Notes: a model not told the origin generated them from the sequence alone. A stretch of 5,639 bases of DNA from Methylomonas sp. (GCA_028688235.1 JAQTYP010000256.1:1-5639); one strand, 5' to 3'; numbered from the stretch's first letter, positions 1-5,639 are shown. Made by a program: numbers and translations.

Positions 1-106
1 GATGATTTCGACCTCGGAGATCAAGATTTCGGTCGTCATCGACGAGAAATATCTGGAATTGGCCGTGCGGTCCCTGCACAAAGCCTTTGGTTTGGATCAG
101 GAATAA
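1..106 (+). CDS. lysC: Aspartate kinase, C-terminal end (partial)
   Basis: Only the last 34 codons are present, read from base 2 to the TAA at 104-106; the rest lies to the left of the window. The visible peptide contains the segments STSEIKISVVIDEKYLELAV and LHKAFGL. This is the closing strand-helix of the second ACT domain found at the end of aspartokinases. The family phosphorylates L-aspartate in the cytoplasm, the first step toward lysine, threonine, methionine and diaminopimelate. The ACT domains bind the feedback-inhibiting amino acids. The tail ends a few residues after KAFGL, as is usual for the monofunctional LysC type, so the C-terminus looks intact and there is no sign of fusion to homoserine dehydrogenase. 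The gene converges with the Fic-like gene, and a hairpin follows the stop. Identification rests on a short but characteristic segment. Confidence 0.85.
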   Translation, partial: MISTSEIKISVVIDEKYLELAVRSLHKAFGLDQE

Positions 107-117
107 GCTCGAACCAC

Positions 118-158
118 AAAAAACGGCCTCGGCGACAAGGTTTGGCCGGTGATTTTTA
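118..158. terminator. Probable bidirectional terminator between lysC and the fic-like gene
   Basis: CGGCC at 124-128 pairs with GGCCG at 144-148 around a 15-base loop. Six A residues at 118-123 precede the stem and a T-rich stretch (GATTTTTATT, 151-160) follows it. Read on the minus strand, the stem runs directly into TTTTTT, the classic intrinsic-terminator layout for the fic-like transcript; on the plus strand the T tract is four bases past the stem. The stem begins 11 bases past the lysC stop codon and lies just past the fic stop at 156-158, which suits convergent genes. The stem is only 5 bp and the loop is long, so efficiency may be modest. Confidence 0.5.
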
Positions 159-932
159 TTCTATTGCGTCTTCCTGATATTGCAGGCGCTGCAATAGATT
201 TTGCCAGCATTGTCTGGCCTGTTTTGCGATGAAGCAATGCCAAGCATTGCCGTCTTGGTCAGACTGCGCATTGGCCAGGGCCGCGTAATAAGCCGAGCGT
301 TCGTCGTCATTTTCGGCGGCGATGCTCAACAAGGGGTAGCCTTCTTCCAACAAAATCAAGTTCATTGCCAGACGTGCGCAAAGACCGTTGGCGGTCGTGA
401 AAGGCTTCAAGGTCAGAAAGCGCAAATGCGTTTCGGCGGCGAAAATCAAGGGGTGCAGAAACTGGCCTTCCGAATGAGCCCAATGGAAATATTCCGCCAT
501 TAACGGACCAAGTTTTTCGGGGTCTGCCGCCGGCCGGTCGTTGGCCTGAGTCGCGACTTGAGTGCGATAGTCGCCGGCATGCTGGCGGTTTATTCTTTTC
601 GAAAGTACGACATGGAGTTGTTTCAACAAATCTTCGGATAACAATAGCTGTTTACTGACCCGACTAAGAATGAATTGAATGGCTTGATAGTGATTCAGTA
701 TGGCTAAATTTTCTTCCATCGATTTGCTGTGCAGAATCAATCCGCTACGTATGGCCATTCCGGTTTCCCTCAGGTTAAACGTAACACCTTCAAGACGATT
801 ACTCAGGTAAGTGTTTTCGATAGCCACTGTCTGCAGCCATTCGGCATTCTGCTGAGTACCGTATAGTTGCAGTTCTGTTTTAAGCATGTCGATTTCGATA
901 AGTAATAGCTCGAGATTATCGGATTCGGACAT
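156..932 (-). CDS. Fic-fold protein with degenerate active-site motif (probable pseudo-Fic)
   Basis: The product has 258 residues. Active Fic enzymes transfer AMP or another phosphate-containing group to target hydroxyls, using the motif HPFx(D/E)GNGRxxR. Fold markers are visible: an N-terminal helical region, SNRLEG at 44-49 fitting the class II inhibitory motif (S/T)xxxE(G/N), AGDYRTQV at 119-126, HPLIFAAETHLRFL at 160-173, and a post-motif region with MNLILLEEGYPLLSI (190-204) and AYYAALANAQ (214-223). The active-site stretch at 176-187 reads KPFTTANGLCAR. His is replaced by Lys176, the acidic metal ligand by Thr180, the first Gly by Ala181 and the first Arg by Leu184; Asn182, Gly183 and Arg187 remain. 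Frame and length are intact, so this is not obvious decay. GGGAG lies nine bases before the ATG (plus-strand 942-946), supporting this start. The gene begins 27 bases after the tgt stop and is probably cotranscribed with it. Fold assignment is confident; lack of AMPylation activity is inferred, and the biological role is unknown. Confidence 0.82.
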   Translation of the reverse strand: MSESDNLELLLIEIDMLKTELQLYGTQQNAEWLQTVAIENTYLSNRLEGVTFNLRETGMAIRSGLILHSKSMEENLAILNHYQAIQFILSRVSKQLLLSEDLLKQLHVVLSKRINRQHAGDYRTQVATQANDRPAADPEKLGPLMAEYFHWAHSEGQFLHPLIFAAETHLRFLTLKPFTTANGLCARLAMNLILLEEGYPLLSIAAENDDERSAYYAALANAQSDQDGNAWHCFIAKQARQCWQNLLQRLQYQEDAIE

Positions 933-959
933 ATTAAGATACTCCCAGTCTTGACGTTC

Positions 960-2069
960 TTAATGCGGCATCGTCACGCCGCGTAATTCGTAAAATTCCT
1001 GGACAAATTCGTCGAAGCGACCTGTTTCGATCGCATCGCGCATGCCTTGCATCAATTCCAAATAATAATGCAGGTTATGTATGGTATTCAGGCGCGAGCC
1101 CAGCATTTCCTTGCATTTGTCCAGATGCTTCAAATACGAGCGCGAATAGTTTCGGCAGGTATAGCAGCTGCAATCTTCGTCTAATGGTCGGGTATCGAAC
1201 TGATATTGGTTGTTCCTGATCTTGATGACGCCGTAACGGGTGAATAGATGGCCGTTGCGGGCGTTGCGGGTCGGCATCACGCAGTCGAACATATCCACGC
1301 CGCGACTGACCGCTTCGACCAAGTCTTCCGGCGTGCCGACGCCCATTAAATAACGAGGCTTGTCCAACGGCATGTCAGGCATGATGGCATCCAGAGTTTC
1401 CAGCATTTCGTGCTTGGGCTCTCCTACCGACAATCCGCCGATTGCATAGCCGTCGAAGCCGATTCGGGTCAGGCCGTTGATCGATTCCCGGCGTAAATCC
1501 GGATACATGCCGCCCTGGACGATGCCGAACAGGGCCGAATCGTTGCCTTCGTGCGCGTGCTTGCTGCGCTCGGCCCAGCGCAGCGACAAGCGCATCGAGT
1601 CGGCGGCTTGCTGGTAGGTCGCTGGGTAGGGCGTGCATTCGTCGAAGATCATGACGATGTCGGAACCCAGATCGCGCTGCACTTGCATCGATTCCTCCGG
1701 ACCCATGAAAATCTTGCTGCCGTTGACCGGCGATTTGAAGGTCACGCCTTGCTCGCTGATCTTGCGCAAGGCGCCCAGGCTGAAAACCTGAAAACCGCCG
1801 GAATCGGTCAGAATGGGTTTGCGCCAGCGCATGAAATCGTGCAAATCGCCGTGAGCTTTCATGACTTCCATGCCGGGGCGCAGCATCAGATGGAAGGTAT
1901 TGCCCAGGATGATTTGCGCGCCGAGGCTGTCGAGGTCTTCGGGAGTAAGGGATTTGACTGCGCCATAAGTACCGACCGGCATGAAGATCGGGGTTTCGAC
2001 GACGCCGCGTGGGAAAGTCAACTGGCCGCGTCTGGCTCGGCCGTCTTGGGTTTTCAGTGTGAATTGCAT
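960..2069 (-). CDS. tgt: Queuine/preQ1 tRNA-guanine transglycosylase
   Basis: This 369-residue TIM-barrel enzyme exchanges guanine-34 of GUN-anticodon tRNAs (Asp, Asn, His, Tyr) for the queuosine precursor preQ1 in the cytoplasm. The length is close to E. coli Tgt (about 375) and the ATG aligns with that start. Visible landmarks are TPIFMPVGTYGAVK (26-39), LTDSGGFQVFSL (87-98) with Asp89 as the general acid/base, IFDECTPYPA (141-150), the base-binding GGLSVGE (211-217), and DMFDCVMPTRNARNGHLF (259-276) with Asp262 at the nucleophile position. The zinc site is Cys300, Cys302, Cys305 and His331. All key residues are present, so it should be active. No strong Shine-Dalgarno sequence is seen upstream. 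It starts 31 bases after the membrane-protein stop and is followed 27 bases later by the fic-like gene. The frequent gammaproteobacterial neighbours queA (upstream) and yajC-secD-secF (downstream) are absent here. Confidence 0.97.
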   Translation of the reverse strand: MQFTLKTQDGRARRGQLTFPRGVVETPIFMPVGTYGAVKSLTPEDLDSLGAQIILGNTFHLMLRPGMEVMKAHGDLHDFMRWRKPILTDSGGFQVFSLGALRKISEQGVTFKSPVNGSKIFMGPEESMQVQRDLGSDIVMIFDECTPYPATYQQAADSMRLSLRWAERSKHAHEGNDSALFGIVQGGMYPDLRRESINGLTRIGFDGYAIGGLSVGEPKHEMLETLDAIMPDMPLDKPRYLMGVGTPEDLVEAVSRGVDMFDCVMPTRNARNGHLFTRYGVIKIRNNQYQFDTRPLDEDCSCYTCRNYSRSYLKHLDKCKEMLGSRLNTIHNLHYYLELMQGMRDAIETGRFDEFVQEFYELRGVTMPH

Positions 2070-2100
2070 GATTGAGTAAAGTCGGTTGAGGTCGGCTTGT

Positions 2101-2613
2101 TTATATGTCCATTAGTAACATCGGAACGCCGTAGGTCAGTATGAAGTAACTGAAGGCGTAAATGACGCTAACGCTGGTGGGATGATCGAAAAAACGCCGA
2201 AAAATGTAGCTGACGATAGCAATGTACCAGAGCACCAAAAAGGTGGCCGCTGCGATATTGATTTCTTCGCGGTATTCCATGTGCTGCATCGTCATCCACA
2301 AGTCCAGCATTTCAGCGCAGACAGCCAGTGTCATAATAAAATTTTCGCAGACGAAAATGGAGGTATATAACTGGTTGAAACAACCCCATTTTTTTTCGAA
2401 TAACAATAGCACCGCAATCGTACTGAAAGCCATGATAGTGCGGCCCAATACTTCCAGCGTGCCGTCGGCCGGATCGGCGATCAAGCCTTCCACTATACAG
2501 CCCGAAATCAGATAAAACGCCACGTTTTTCCACATGAAGGAAGCTGGCGGGACGAGTTCGGCTGGATTATTCAAGAACCAGCAGGACGACAAATATTTGA
2601 ACAATAGTTTCAT
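2101..2613 (-). CDS. Five-helix inner-membrane protein of unknown function
   Basis: I do not recognise this 170-residue protein. It is strongly hydrophobic, with about five likely membrane segments: roughly residues 28-46, 56-73, 83-103, 118-138 and 147-168. The short N-terminus (MKLLFKYLSS) is basic and amphipathic, and there is no clear cleavable signal peptide. Between segments it has charged turns such as FEKKWG (72-77), HMEYREE (111-117) and FRRFFDHP (138-145). Acidic residues Glu42, Glu90 and Glu101 fall in or near membrane segments, and five cysteines are spread along the chain (11, 39, 78, 89, 99). It is the first gene of the minus-strand cluster, and its stop lies 31 bases before the tgt start, so cotranscription is likely. 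A good -10 box lies about 55 bases upstream. The ribosome-binding site is weak (GAG about 15 bases before the ATG), so the start is less certain than the reading frame. The codons resemble those of the neighbours, so I take it as a real gene. Confidence 0.75.
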   Translation of the reverse strand: MKLLFKYLSSCWFLNNPAELVPPASFMWKNVAFYLISGCIVEGLIADPADGTLEVLGRTIMAFSTIAVLLLFEKKWGCFNQLYTSIFVCENFIMTLAVCAEMLDLWMTMQHMEYREEINIAAATFLVLWYIAIVSYIFRRFFDHPTSVSVIYAFSYFILTYGVPMLLMDI

Positions 2614-2666
2614 GGCGCGCGCTTAGCACTCAATAAAAGTATGGATGAAAGGTCGAAAAAACCGCC

Positions 2667-2672
2667 ATTATA
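2667..2672 (-). promoter_or_regulatory. Candidate -10 box for the membrane protein-tgt-fic cluster
   Basis: On the minus strand the sequence is CTTTATAATGG, which contains a perfect TATAAT. A transcript starting about six bases downstream would have a leader of roughly 45-50 bases before the ATG at 2613. The matching -35 position is poor: the best fit is AACACA at 2696-2691 with an 18-base spacer, three matches of six. There is no TG extension. It is the only convincing -10 element upstream of this gene set. Confidence 0.4.
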
Positions 2673-2713
2673 AAGTGAGCGAGCCGATGATGTGTTTCGA
2701 ATTTCCCCTGTTT

Positions 2714-2731
2714 TTTGTGGCACTTTGTGGC
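2714..2731. repeat. Tandem octamer TTTGTGGC, 10-base period
   Basis: TTTGTGGC occurs at 2714-2721 and again at 2724-2731, separated by two bases. A 10-base period places both copies on the same face of the helix, which would suit a regulator binding as a tandem dimer. The repeat lies upstream of the predicted leftward promoter, in a T-rich context where chance is also possible. No known operator consensus is recognised. Confidence 0.35.
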
Positions 2732-2757
2732 GGTCAAGAAACTTAGGCTGAGTATCG

Positions 2758-2913
2758 ATGAAACCCGAAACTTATAGGCTGCAAGGATGGCTTGAAGCCA
2801 CTATCCAAAGTCATGCTGGTGGGAGCATAAACAAACAAGCCCGAAATCTCCGGCTGTGGTATGTTAACGCCCCTTCGAAACGTCGCTGCCGGGCGACAGA
2901 CTGCTTTGGATGA
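2758..2913 (+). CDS. Doubtful 51-residue ORF overlapping the parC start (ATGA)
   Basis: An ATG at 2758 opens 51 codons ending in TGA at 2911-2913, which overlaps the parC ATG (2910-2912) as ATGA. The peptide begins MKPETYRLQGWLEATIQ and has an Arg/Cys-rich end (SKRRCRATDCFG). Only a weak TGAG lies five bases before the ATG. It has no signal peptide, membrane segment or family I recognise, and its third-position base use is not clearly biased. An open frame of this length arises often by chance. The overlap, together with parC lacking its own good ribosome-binding site, is the only reason to list it as a possible leader peptide. Confidence 0.15.
   Translation: MKPETYRLQGWLEATIQSHAGGSINKQARNLRLWYVNAPSKRRCRATDCFG
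2857..2865 (+). promoter_or_regulatory. Candidate extended -10 promoter for parC
   Basis: TGGTATGTT fits TGnTATAAT with two mismatches in the hexamer, and it would give a leader of about 35-40 bases before the parC ATG. No -35 hexamer is found at the usual distance, which extended -10 promoters can tolerate. The call is weak and based on pattern alone. Confidence 0.28.
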
Positions 2914-5162
2914 CTCACAGACCTATGGGCGCACAGGAAAATTTTGAACAACTCCCGCTAAAAGAATTCACCGAAAAAGCCTACCTGGATTATTCCATGT
3001 ACGTGATTTTGGATAGGGCTTTGCCGCATATCGGCGATGGCTTGAAACCCGTGCAACGTCGCATCGTTTATGCGATGTCGGAGCTGGGGCTTACGGCATT
3101 GGCCAAGTACAAAAAATCCGCCCGTACCGTCGGCGACGTGTTGGGCAAATACCATCCGCACGGCGACTCGGCTTGCTACGAGGCCATGGTGTTGATGGCG
3201 CAGGATTTCTCCTATCGCTATCCCTTGATCGACGGCCAGGGTAACTGGGGTTCTCCTGACGATCCTAAATCCTTCGCGGCGATGCGTTACACCGAATCGC
3301 GCTTGACGGCCTACGCCCAGACCCTGCTCAGCGAGTTGGGGCAGGGCACCGTGGATTGGGTGGATAATTTCGACGGCACGTTGAAAGAGCCCAGTTTATT
3401 GCCGGCGCGGTTGCCGAATGTGTTGCTGAACGGCACGATGGGCATTGCCGTCGGCATGGCCACCGACATTCCTCCGCATAATTTGCGTGAAGTGGCTAAT
3501 GCCTGTTTGCAACTGTTGGACGATCCGGAAACGTCGCTGGAAGGCCTGCTCGAGCATGTCAAAGGCCCGGATTATCCAACCGACGCCGAGATCGTCACTT
3601 CGGCCGGCGACATTAGAAAACTGTATCTGACCGGCAACGGCTCGGTGAAGATGCGCGCCAAATACGAGCTGGAAGACGGCAACATCGTCATCACCGCATT
3701 GCCGCACCAAGTTTCCGGGGCCAAGTTATTGGAACAAATTGCCGCGCAGATGTTGGCCAAGAAATTGCCGATGATAGAGGATTTGCGCGACGAATCCGAT
3801 CACGAAAACCCGACTCGTTTGCTGATCATCCCCAAAACCAAGCGCATCGACGTCGATGCGGTCATGTCGCATTTGTTTGCGACCACCGATCTGGAGAAAA
3901 ACTACCGGGTCAACCTGAACATGATAGGCCTGAACGGCAAGCCTCAAGTCAAGAATCTGAAACAAATTTTGACCGAGTGGCTCAGCTTCAGGACGGAAAC
4001 CGTGCGTCGCCGCCTGCAACACCGCCTGGACAAAGTGCTGGCGCGCTTGCATATACTAGAAGGCTTGTTGATCGCCTATCTGAATATCGACGAAGTCATC
4101 GCCATCATCCGTAACGAAGACCACCCCAAGCCGGTTTTGATGGAGCGTTTCGGCTTGACCGATATTCAAGCGGAAGCAATATTGGAATTGAAGCTGCGGC
4201 ATTTGGCCAAGCTGGAAGAGATGAAGATACGCGGCGAGCAGGACGAACTGGAACAGGAACGACAGGCCCTGGAAAAAACCCTGGGCTCTGAGCGTTTGCT
4301 GAATCGATTGATACGCAAGGAAATAGAGCGGGATGCCGAAAAATACGGCGACGACCGCCGTTCGCCCATCGTCGAACGCGATGCGGCCCAGGCTATGGAT
4401 ACGACGGAGCTGATCGCCAACGAGCCGGTGACTATCATCCTATCGCAAAAAGGCTGGATACGCGCCGCCAAGGGTTACGACATCGAGGTCGAAAGCCTCA
4501 GCTATCGGGCCGGCGACGGTTATCTGTCGTCCGCCAAGGGCCGCACCACTCAACCGGCCTATGTGCTGGATTCGACCGGAAGGGTTTATACCATCACGAC
4601 GCATGACTTGCCCTCGGCGCGCAGCCAGGGCGAACCCTTGACCGGCCGAACGAATCCGCCGCCCGGCAGTTTGTTTACCGACGTATTTAGCGGACAACCT
4701 GACGATTGGGTTTTGATGTGTTCCAGTGCCGGTTATGGATTTAGAGTGCAGTTGAAAGAGCTCAACAGCAAGAACAAGGCGGGCAAGGCGGTGCTGAGTC
4801 TGCCACAAGGTGCGAAAGTCTTGACACCGACGCCGATTCCGCAGGGGTTCGATGGGTTGGCGGTGGCAACGATGCAAGGCCGTTTGTTGATCTTTTCGGC
4901 CAATGATTTGCCGGAACTGGCCAAGGGCAAGGGAAACAAGCTGATTCAAATTCCCGGCGCCGACCTCGTCGCCGGGAACGATGGGGTCGTGGCCGTCACC
5001 GCGCTGGCGCTTGGCGGCGAGTTGAAGGTCATCTCCGGCAAACGCCACGTCACGCTGAAAGGCATGGATATCGAGCAATACACCGGCAATCGGGCCAACC
5101 GAGGCACGGCTTTGCCGCGGGGCTTCCAGAAAGTCGACGGCCTGGAATGCTTATCGGCTTGA
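2910..5162 (+). CDS. parC: DNA topoisomerase IV subunit A
   Basis: The protein has 750 residues, against about 752 in E. coli, and is complete. ParC is the DNA-cleaving subunit that works with ParE to decatenate daughter chromosomes and relax supercoils. The N-terminal part has YLDYSMYVILDRALPHIGDG (25-44), the winged-helix region with KSARTVGDVLGKYHPHGDS (69-87), and AAMRYTESRL (123-132), where Tyr127 is the DNA-linking tyrosine (E. coli Tyr120). Ser87 and Glu91 match E. coli Ser80 and Glu84 in the quinolone-resistance region, so both are the susceptible type. A tower/coiled-coil region follows, including ILELKLRHLAKLEEMKIRGE around 425-444. The C-terminal beta-pinwheel begins near residue 505 and ends with NRANRGTALPRGFQKVDGL. 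A canonical GyrA box was not seen, which favours ParC over GyrA. Neither Met1 nor Met6 (base 2925) has a good ribosome-binding site; Met6 would bring the N-terminus nearer the E. coli length. parE is not adjacent. Confidence 0.97.
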   Translation: MTHRPMGAQENFEQLPLKEFTEKAYLDYSMYVILDRALPHIGDGLKPVQRRIVYAMSELGLTALAKYKKSARTVGDVLGKYHPHGDSACYEAMVLMAQDFSYRYPLIDGQGNWGSPDDPKSFAAMRYTESRLTAYAQTLLSELGQGTVDWVDNFDGTLKEPSLLPARLPNVLLNGTMGIAVGMATDIPPHNLREVANACLQLLDDPETSLEGLLEHVKGPDYPTDAEIVTSAGDIRKLYLTGNGSVKMRAKYELEDGNIVITALPHQVSGAKLLEQIAAQMLAKKLPMIEDLRDESDHENPTRLLIIPKTKRIDVDAVMSHLFATTDLEKNYRVNLNMIGLNGKPQVKNLKQILTEWLSFRTETVRRRLQHRLDKVLARLHILEGLLIAYLNIDEVIAIIRNEDHPKPVLMERFGLTDIQAEAILELKLRHLAKLEEMKIRGEQDELEQERQALEKTLGSERLLNRLIRKEIERDAEKYGDDRRSPIVERDAAQAMDTTELIANEPVTIILSQKGWIRAAKGYDIEVESLSYRAGDGYLSSAKGRTTQPAYVLDSTGRVYTITTHDLPSARSQGEPLTGRTNPPPGSLFTDVFSGQPDDWVLMCSSAGYGFRVQLKELNSKNKAGKAVLSLPQGAKVLTPTPIPQGFDGLAVATMQGRLLIFSANDLPELAKGKGNKLIQIPGADLVAGNDGVVAVTALALGGELKVISGKRHVTLKGMDIEQYTGNRANRGTALPRGFQKVDGLECLSA

Positions 5163-5198
5163 TGGCTGAGTTGGGTAAACTTCACCTATAACAGTGAT

Positions 5199-5217
5199 GA
5201 AGGCGAGGCGTCGCTTC
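5199..5217 (+). terminator. Weak hairpin after parC, possible terminator
   Basis: GAAGGCGA (5199-5206) can pair with TCGCTTC (5211-5217) with one bulged G, giving a 7-bp stem and a four-base loop. It starts 37 bases after the parC stop. The nearest T tract (TTTT, 5227-5230) is about ten bases past the stem, too far for a textbook intrinsic terminator. Confidence 0.22.
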
Positions 5218-5261
5218 GACAATGACTTTTGGGTACACAGGGTGTCATGATCGCCTTTGTC

Positions 5262-5289
5262 CCGTTCCCACGTGTTGGCGTGGGAACGG
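5262..5289. repeat. Perfect 11-bp palindrome (REP-like element)
   Basis: CCGTTCCCACG (5262-5272) and CGTGGGAACGG (5279-5289) are perfect inverted copies around the six-base loop TGTTGG. No T tract follows on either strand, so a simple intrinsic terminator is unlikely. GTTCCCACG/CGTGGGAAC palindromes recur between genes in several bacterial genomes, to my recollection, and this resembles one of those dispersed elements. It sits between the convergent 3' ends of parC and the partial gene, a typical place for such elements. Confidence 0.65.
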
Positions 5290-5298
5290 AAAGTGCGC

Positions 5299-5639
5299 TT
5301 AACTGCAAGGGGTCGTCGATTCCTCGACTTTCAGGTCTTTGGTTAGATTGCCGCTGACCGTTCCCAAATCGATCACTAGTTGCCCATCGCCCGTCGTGGT
5401 TGGCGTCGAGCAAGCAGTCCCCGATGTTACGCATAGCGTATACTGTTTGAAGGCGTTTTCATTGCCGCTCTTGGTATTGGAGCATTTTGGGTCAATAGCC
5501 ATGGTAATGGAATTACTGCCGCCATAGATACTGCAGCTATAGCTGCCGCTACTATTTTTCTTCCAGCCGCCGTTAGGAGGCGTAATCGTGCTGCCGCTGC
5601 CCGCATGATTAGCAGCGTTAAGCGTTAGCGAAGTCAAGT
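5299..5639 (-). CDS. C-terminal part of a probable exported protein, family unknown (partial)
   Basis: The frame is open from the right edge of the window to the TAA at 5301-5299, giving about 112 residues of C-terminal sequence. The only start-like codon near the edge is a TTG at 5637-5635, so the true start almost certainly lies outside. The sequence is rich in Ser, Thr, Gly and Asn, for example NAANHAGSGSTITPPNGGW, and has five cysteines (35, 52, 69, 76 and 111 counted from the TTG). It has short beta-like hydrophobic stretches (SITMAID, QLVIDLG) and no membrane helix. This composition suggests a disulfide-bonded protein outside the cytoplasm. A pilin-like or pseudopilin C-terminal domain, where a cysteine close to the C-terminus often closes a loop, is one possibility, but the diagnostic N-terminal prepilin helix is not in the window. 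I do not recognise the family. It converges with parC across 136 bases. Confidence 0.6.
   Translation of the reverse strand, partial: LTSLTLNAANHAGSGSTITPPNGGWKKNSSGSYSCSIYGGSNSITMAIDPKCSNTKSGNENAFKQYTLCVTSGTACSTPTTTGDGQLVIDLGTVSGNLTKDLKVEESTTPCS

Larger units (their letters stand above)
2614..2909. other. Divergent intergenic region between the tgt cluster and parC
   Basis: This 296-base stretch separates the leftward cluster from rightward parC and should carry both promoters. It holds a TATAAT box facing left (2672-2667), an extended -10-like element facing right (2857-2865), a tandem TTTGTGGC octamer (2714-2731), and two small inverted repeats at 2785-2806 and 2813-2828. A 51-codon ORF (2758-2913) also runs through its right half. 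No RNA gene, riboswitch or mobile-element end is recognised. Confidence 0.7.

Noticed and set aside
201..503. 100-codon open frame on the plus strand over the Fic-like gene
   Set aside because: It is antisense to the Fic-fold frame, which has clear family landmarks; the plus-strand peptide has none.
1551..2075. 174-codon open frame on the plus strand over tgt
   Set aside because: It is antisense to the conserved tgt coding sequence, and its composition (Ala/His/Gly-rich) is that of a shadow frame.
630..2415. Repeated string ATAACAATAGC in the Fic-like gene and in the membrane-protein gene
   Set aside because: Both copies encode Leu-Leu runs on the minus strand within unrelated proteins, so shared codon use explains the match; there are no flanking repeats.
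3160..3185. Possible quinolone-resistance changes in parC
   Set aside because: The codons at the key positions encode Ser87 and Glu91, the susceptible-type residues, so there is no resistance signal.
4440..5078. 212-codon open frame on the minus strand inside parC
   Set aside because: It lies wholly antisense to the well-supported parC frame, and its peptide is a low-information His/Arg/Gln-rich translation with no recognisable domain.
5222..5248. Inverted repeat ATGAC...GTCAT downstream of parC
   Set aside because: The arms are only 5 bases with a 17-base loop and no T tract; this is expected by chance in a region of this size.

Overview
The window looks like chromosomal DNA of a gammaproteobacterium. 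The ParC and Tgt proteins follow their E. coli counterparts closely in length and motif spacing, and the lysC tail is of the ordinary proteobacterial type. A methanotroph-like relative (Methylomonas/Methylobacter group) is possible, but this rests on general impression and was not tested. No integrase, transposase, tRNA, rRNA or CRISPR array is visible.

Layout: (1) Positions 1-106 hold the last 34 codons of an aspartate kinase gene (lysC, + strand). (2) It converges with a minus-strand cluster and shares a terminator-like hairpin with it near 118-158. In transcription order the cluster is a five-helix membrane protein of unknown function (2613-2101), tRNA-guanine transglycosylase tgt (2069-960) and a Fic-fold protein (932-156). 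Gaps of 31 and 27 bases suggest one transcript, which would start near a perfect TATAAT box at 2672-2667. (3) A divergent 296-base intergenic region (2614-2909) holds this box, a possible parC promoter, a tandem octamer, two small inverted repeats and a doubtful 51-codon ORF whose stop overlaps the parC start as ATGA. (4) parC (2910-5162, + strand) is a complete topoisomerase IV subunit A. (5) After a short convergent intergenic region with a perfect 11-bp palindrome, the window ends inside the 3' part of a minus-strand gene for a Ser/Thr/Gly/Asn-rich, cysteine-containing, probably exported protein of unknown family.

How the genes relate: lysC (amino-acid synthesis), tgt (queuosine tRNA modification) and parC (chromosome decatenation) are housekeeping genes with no obvious shared job. 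The most noteworthy item is the Fic-like protein. It keeps the fold-defining sequence and an intact class II inhibitory motif (SNRLEG), but its active-site motif reads KPFTTANGLCAR in place of HPFx(D/E)GNGRxxR. The catalytic His, the metal-binding acidic residue and the phosphate-binding Arg are all replaced. It is therefore probably a pseudo-Fic rather than an active AMP transferase. No clearly novel multigene system is evident; the pseudo-Fic paired with tgt and an orphan membrane protein is the best candidate for follow-up.
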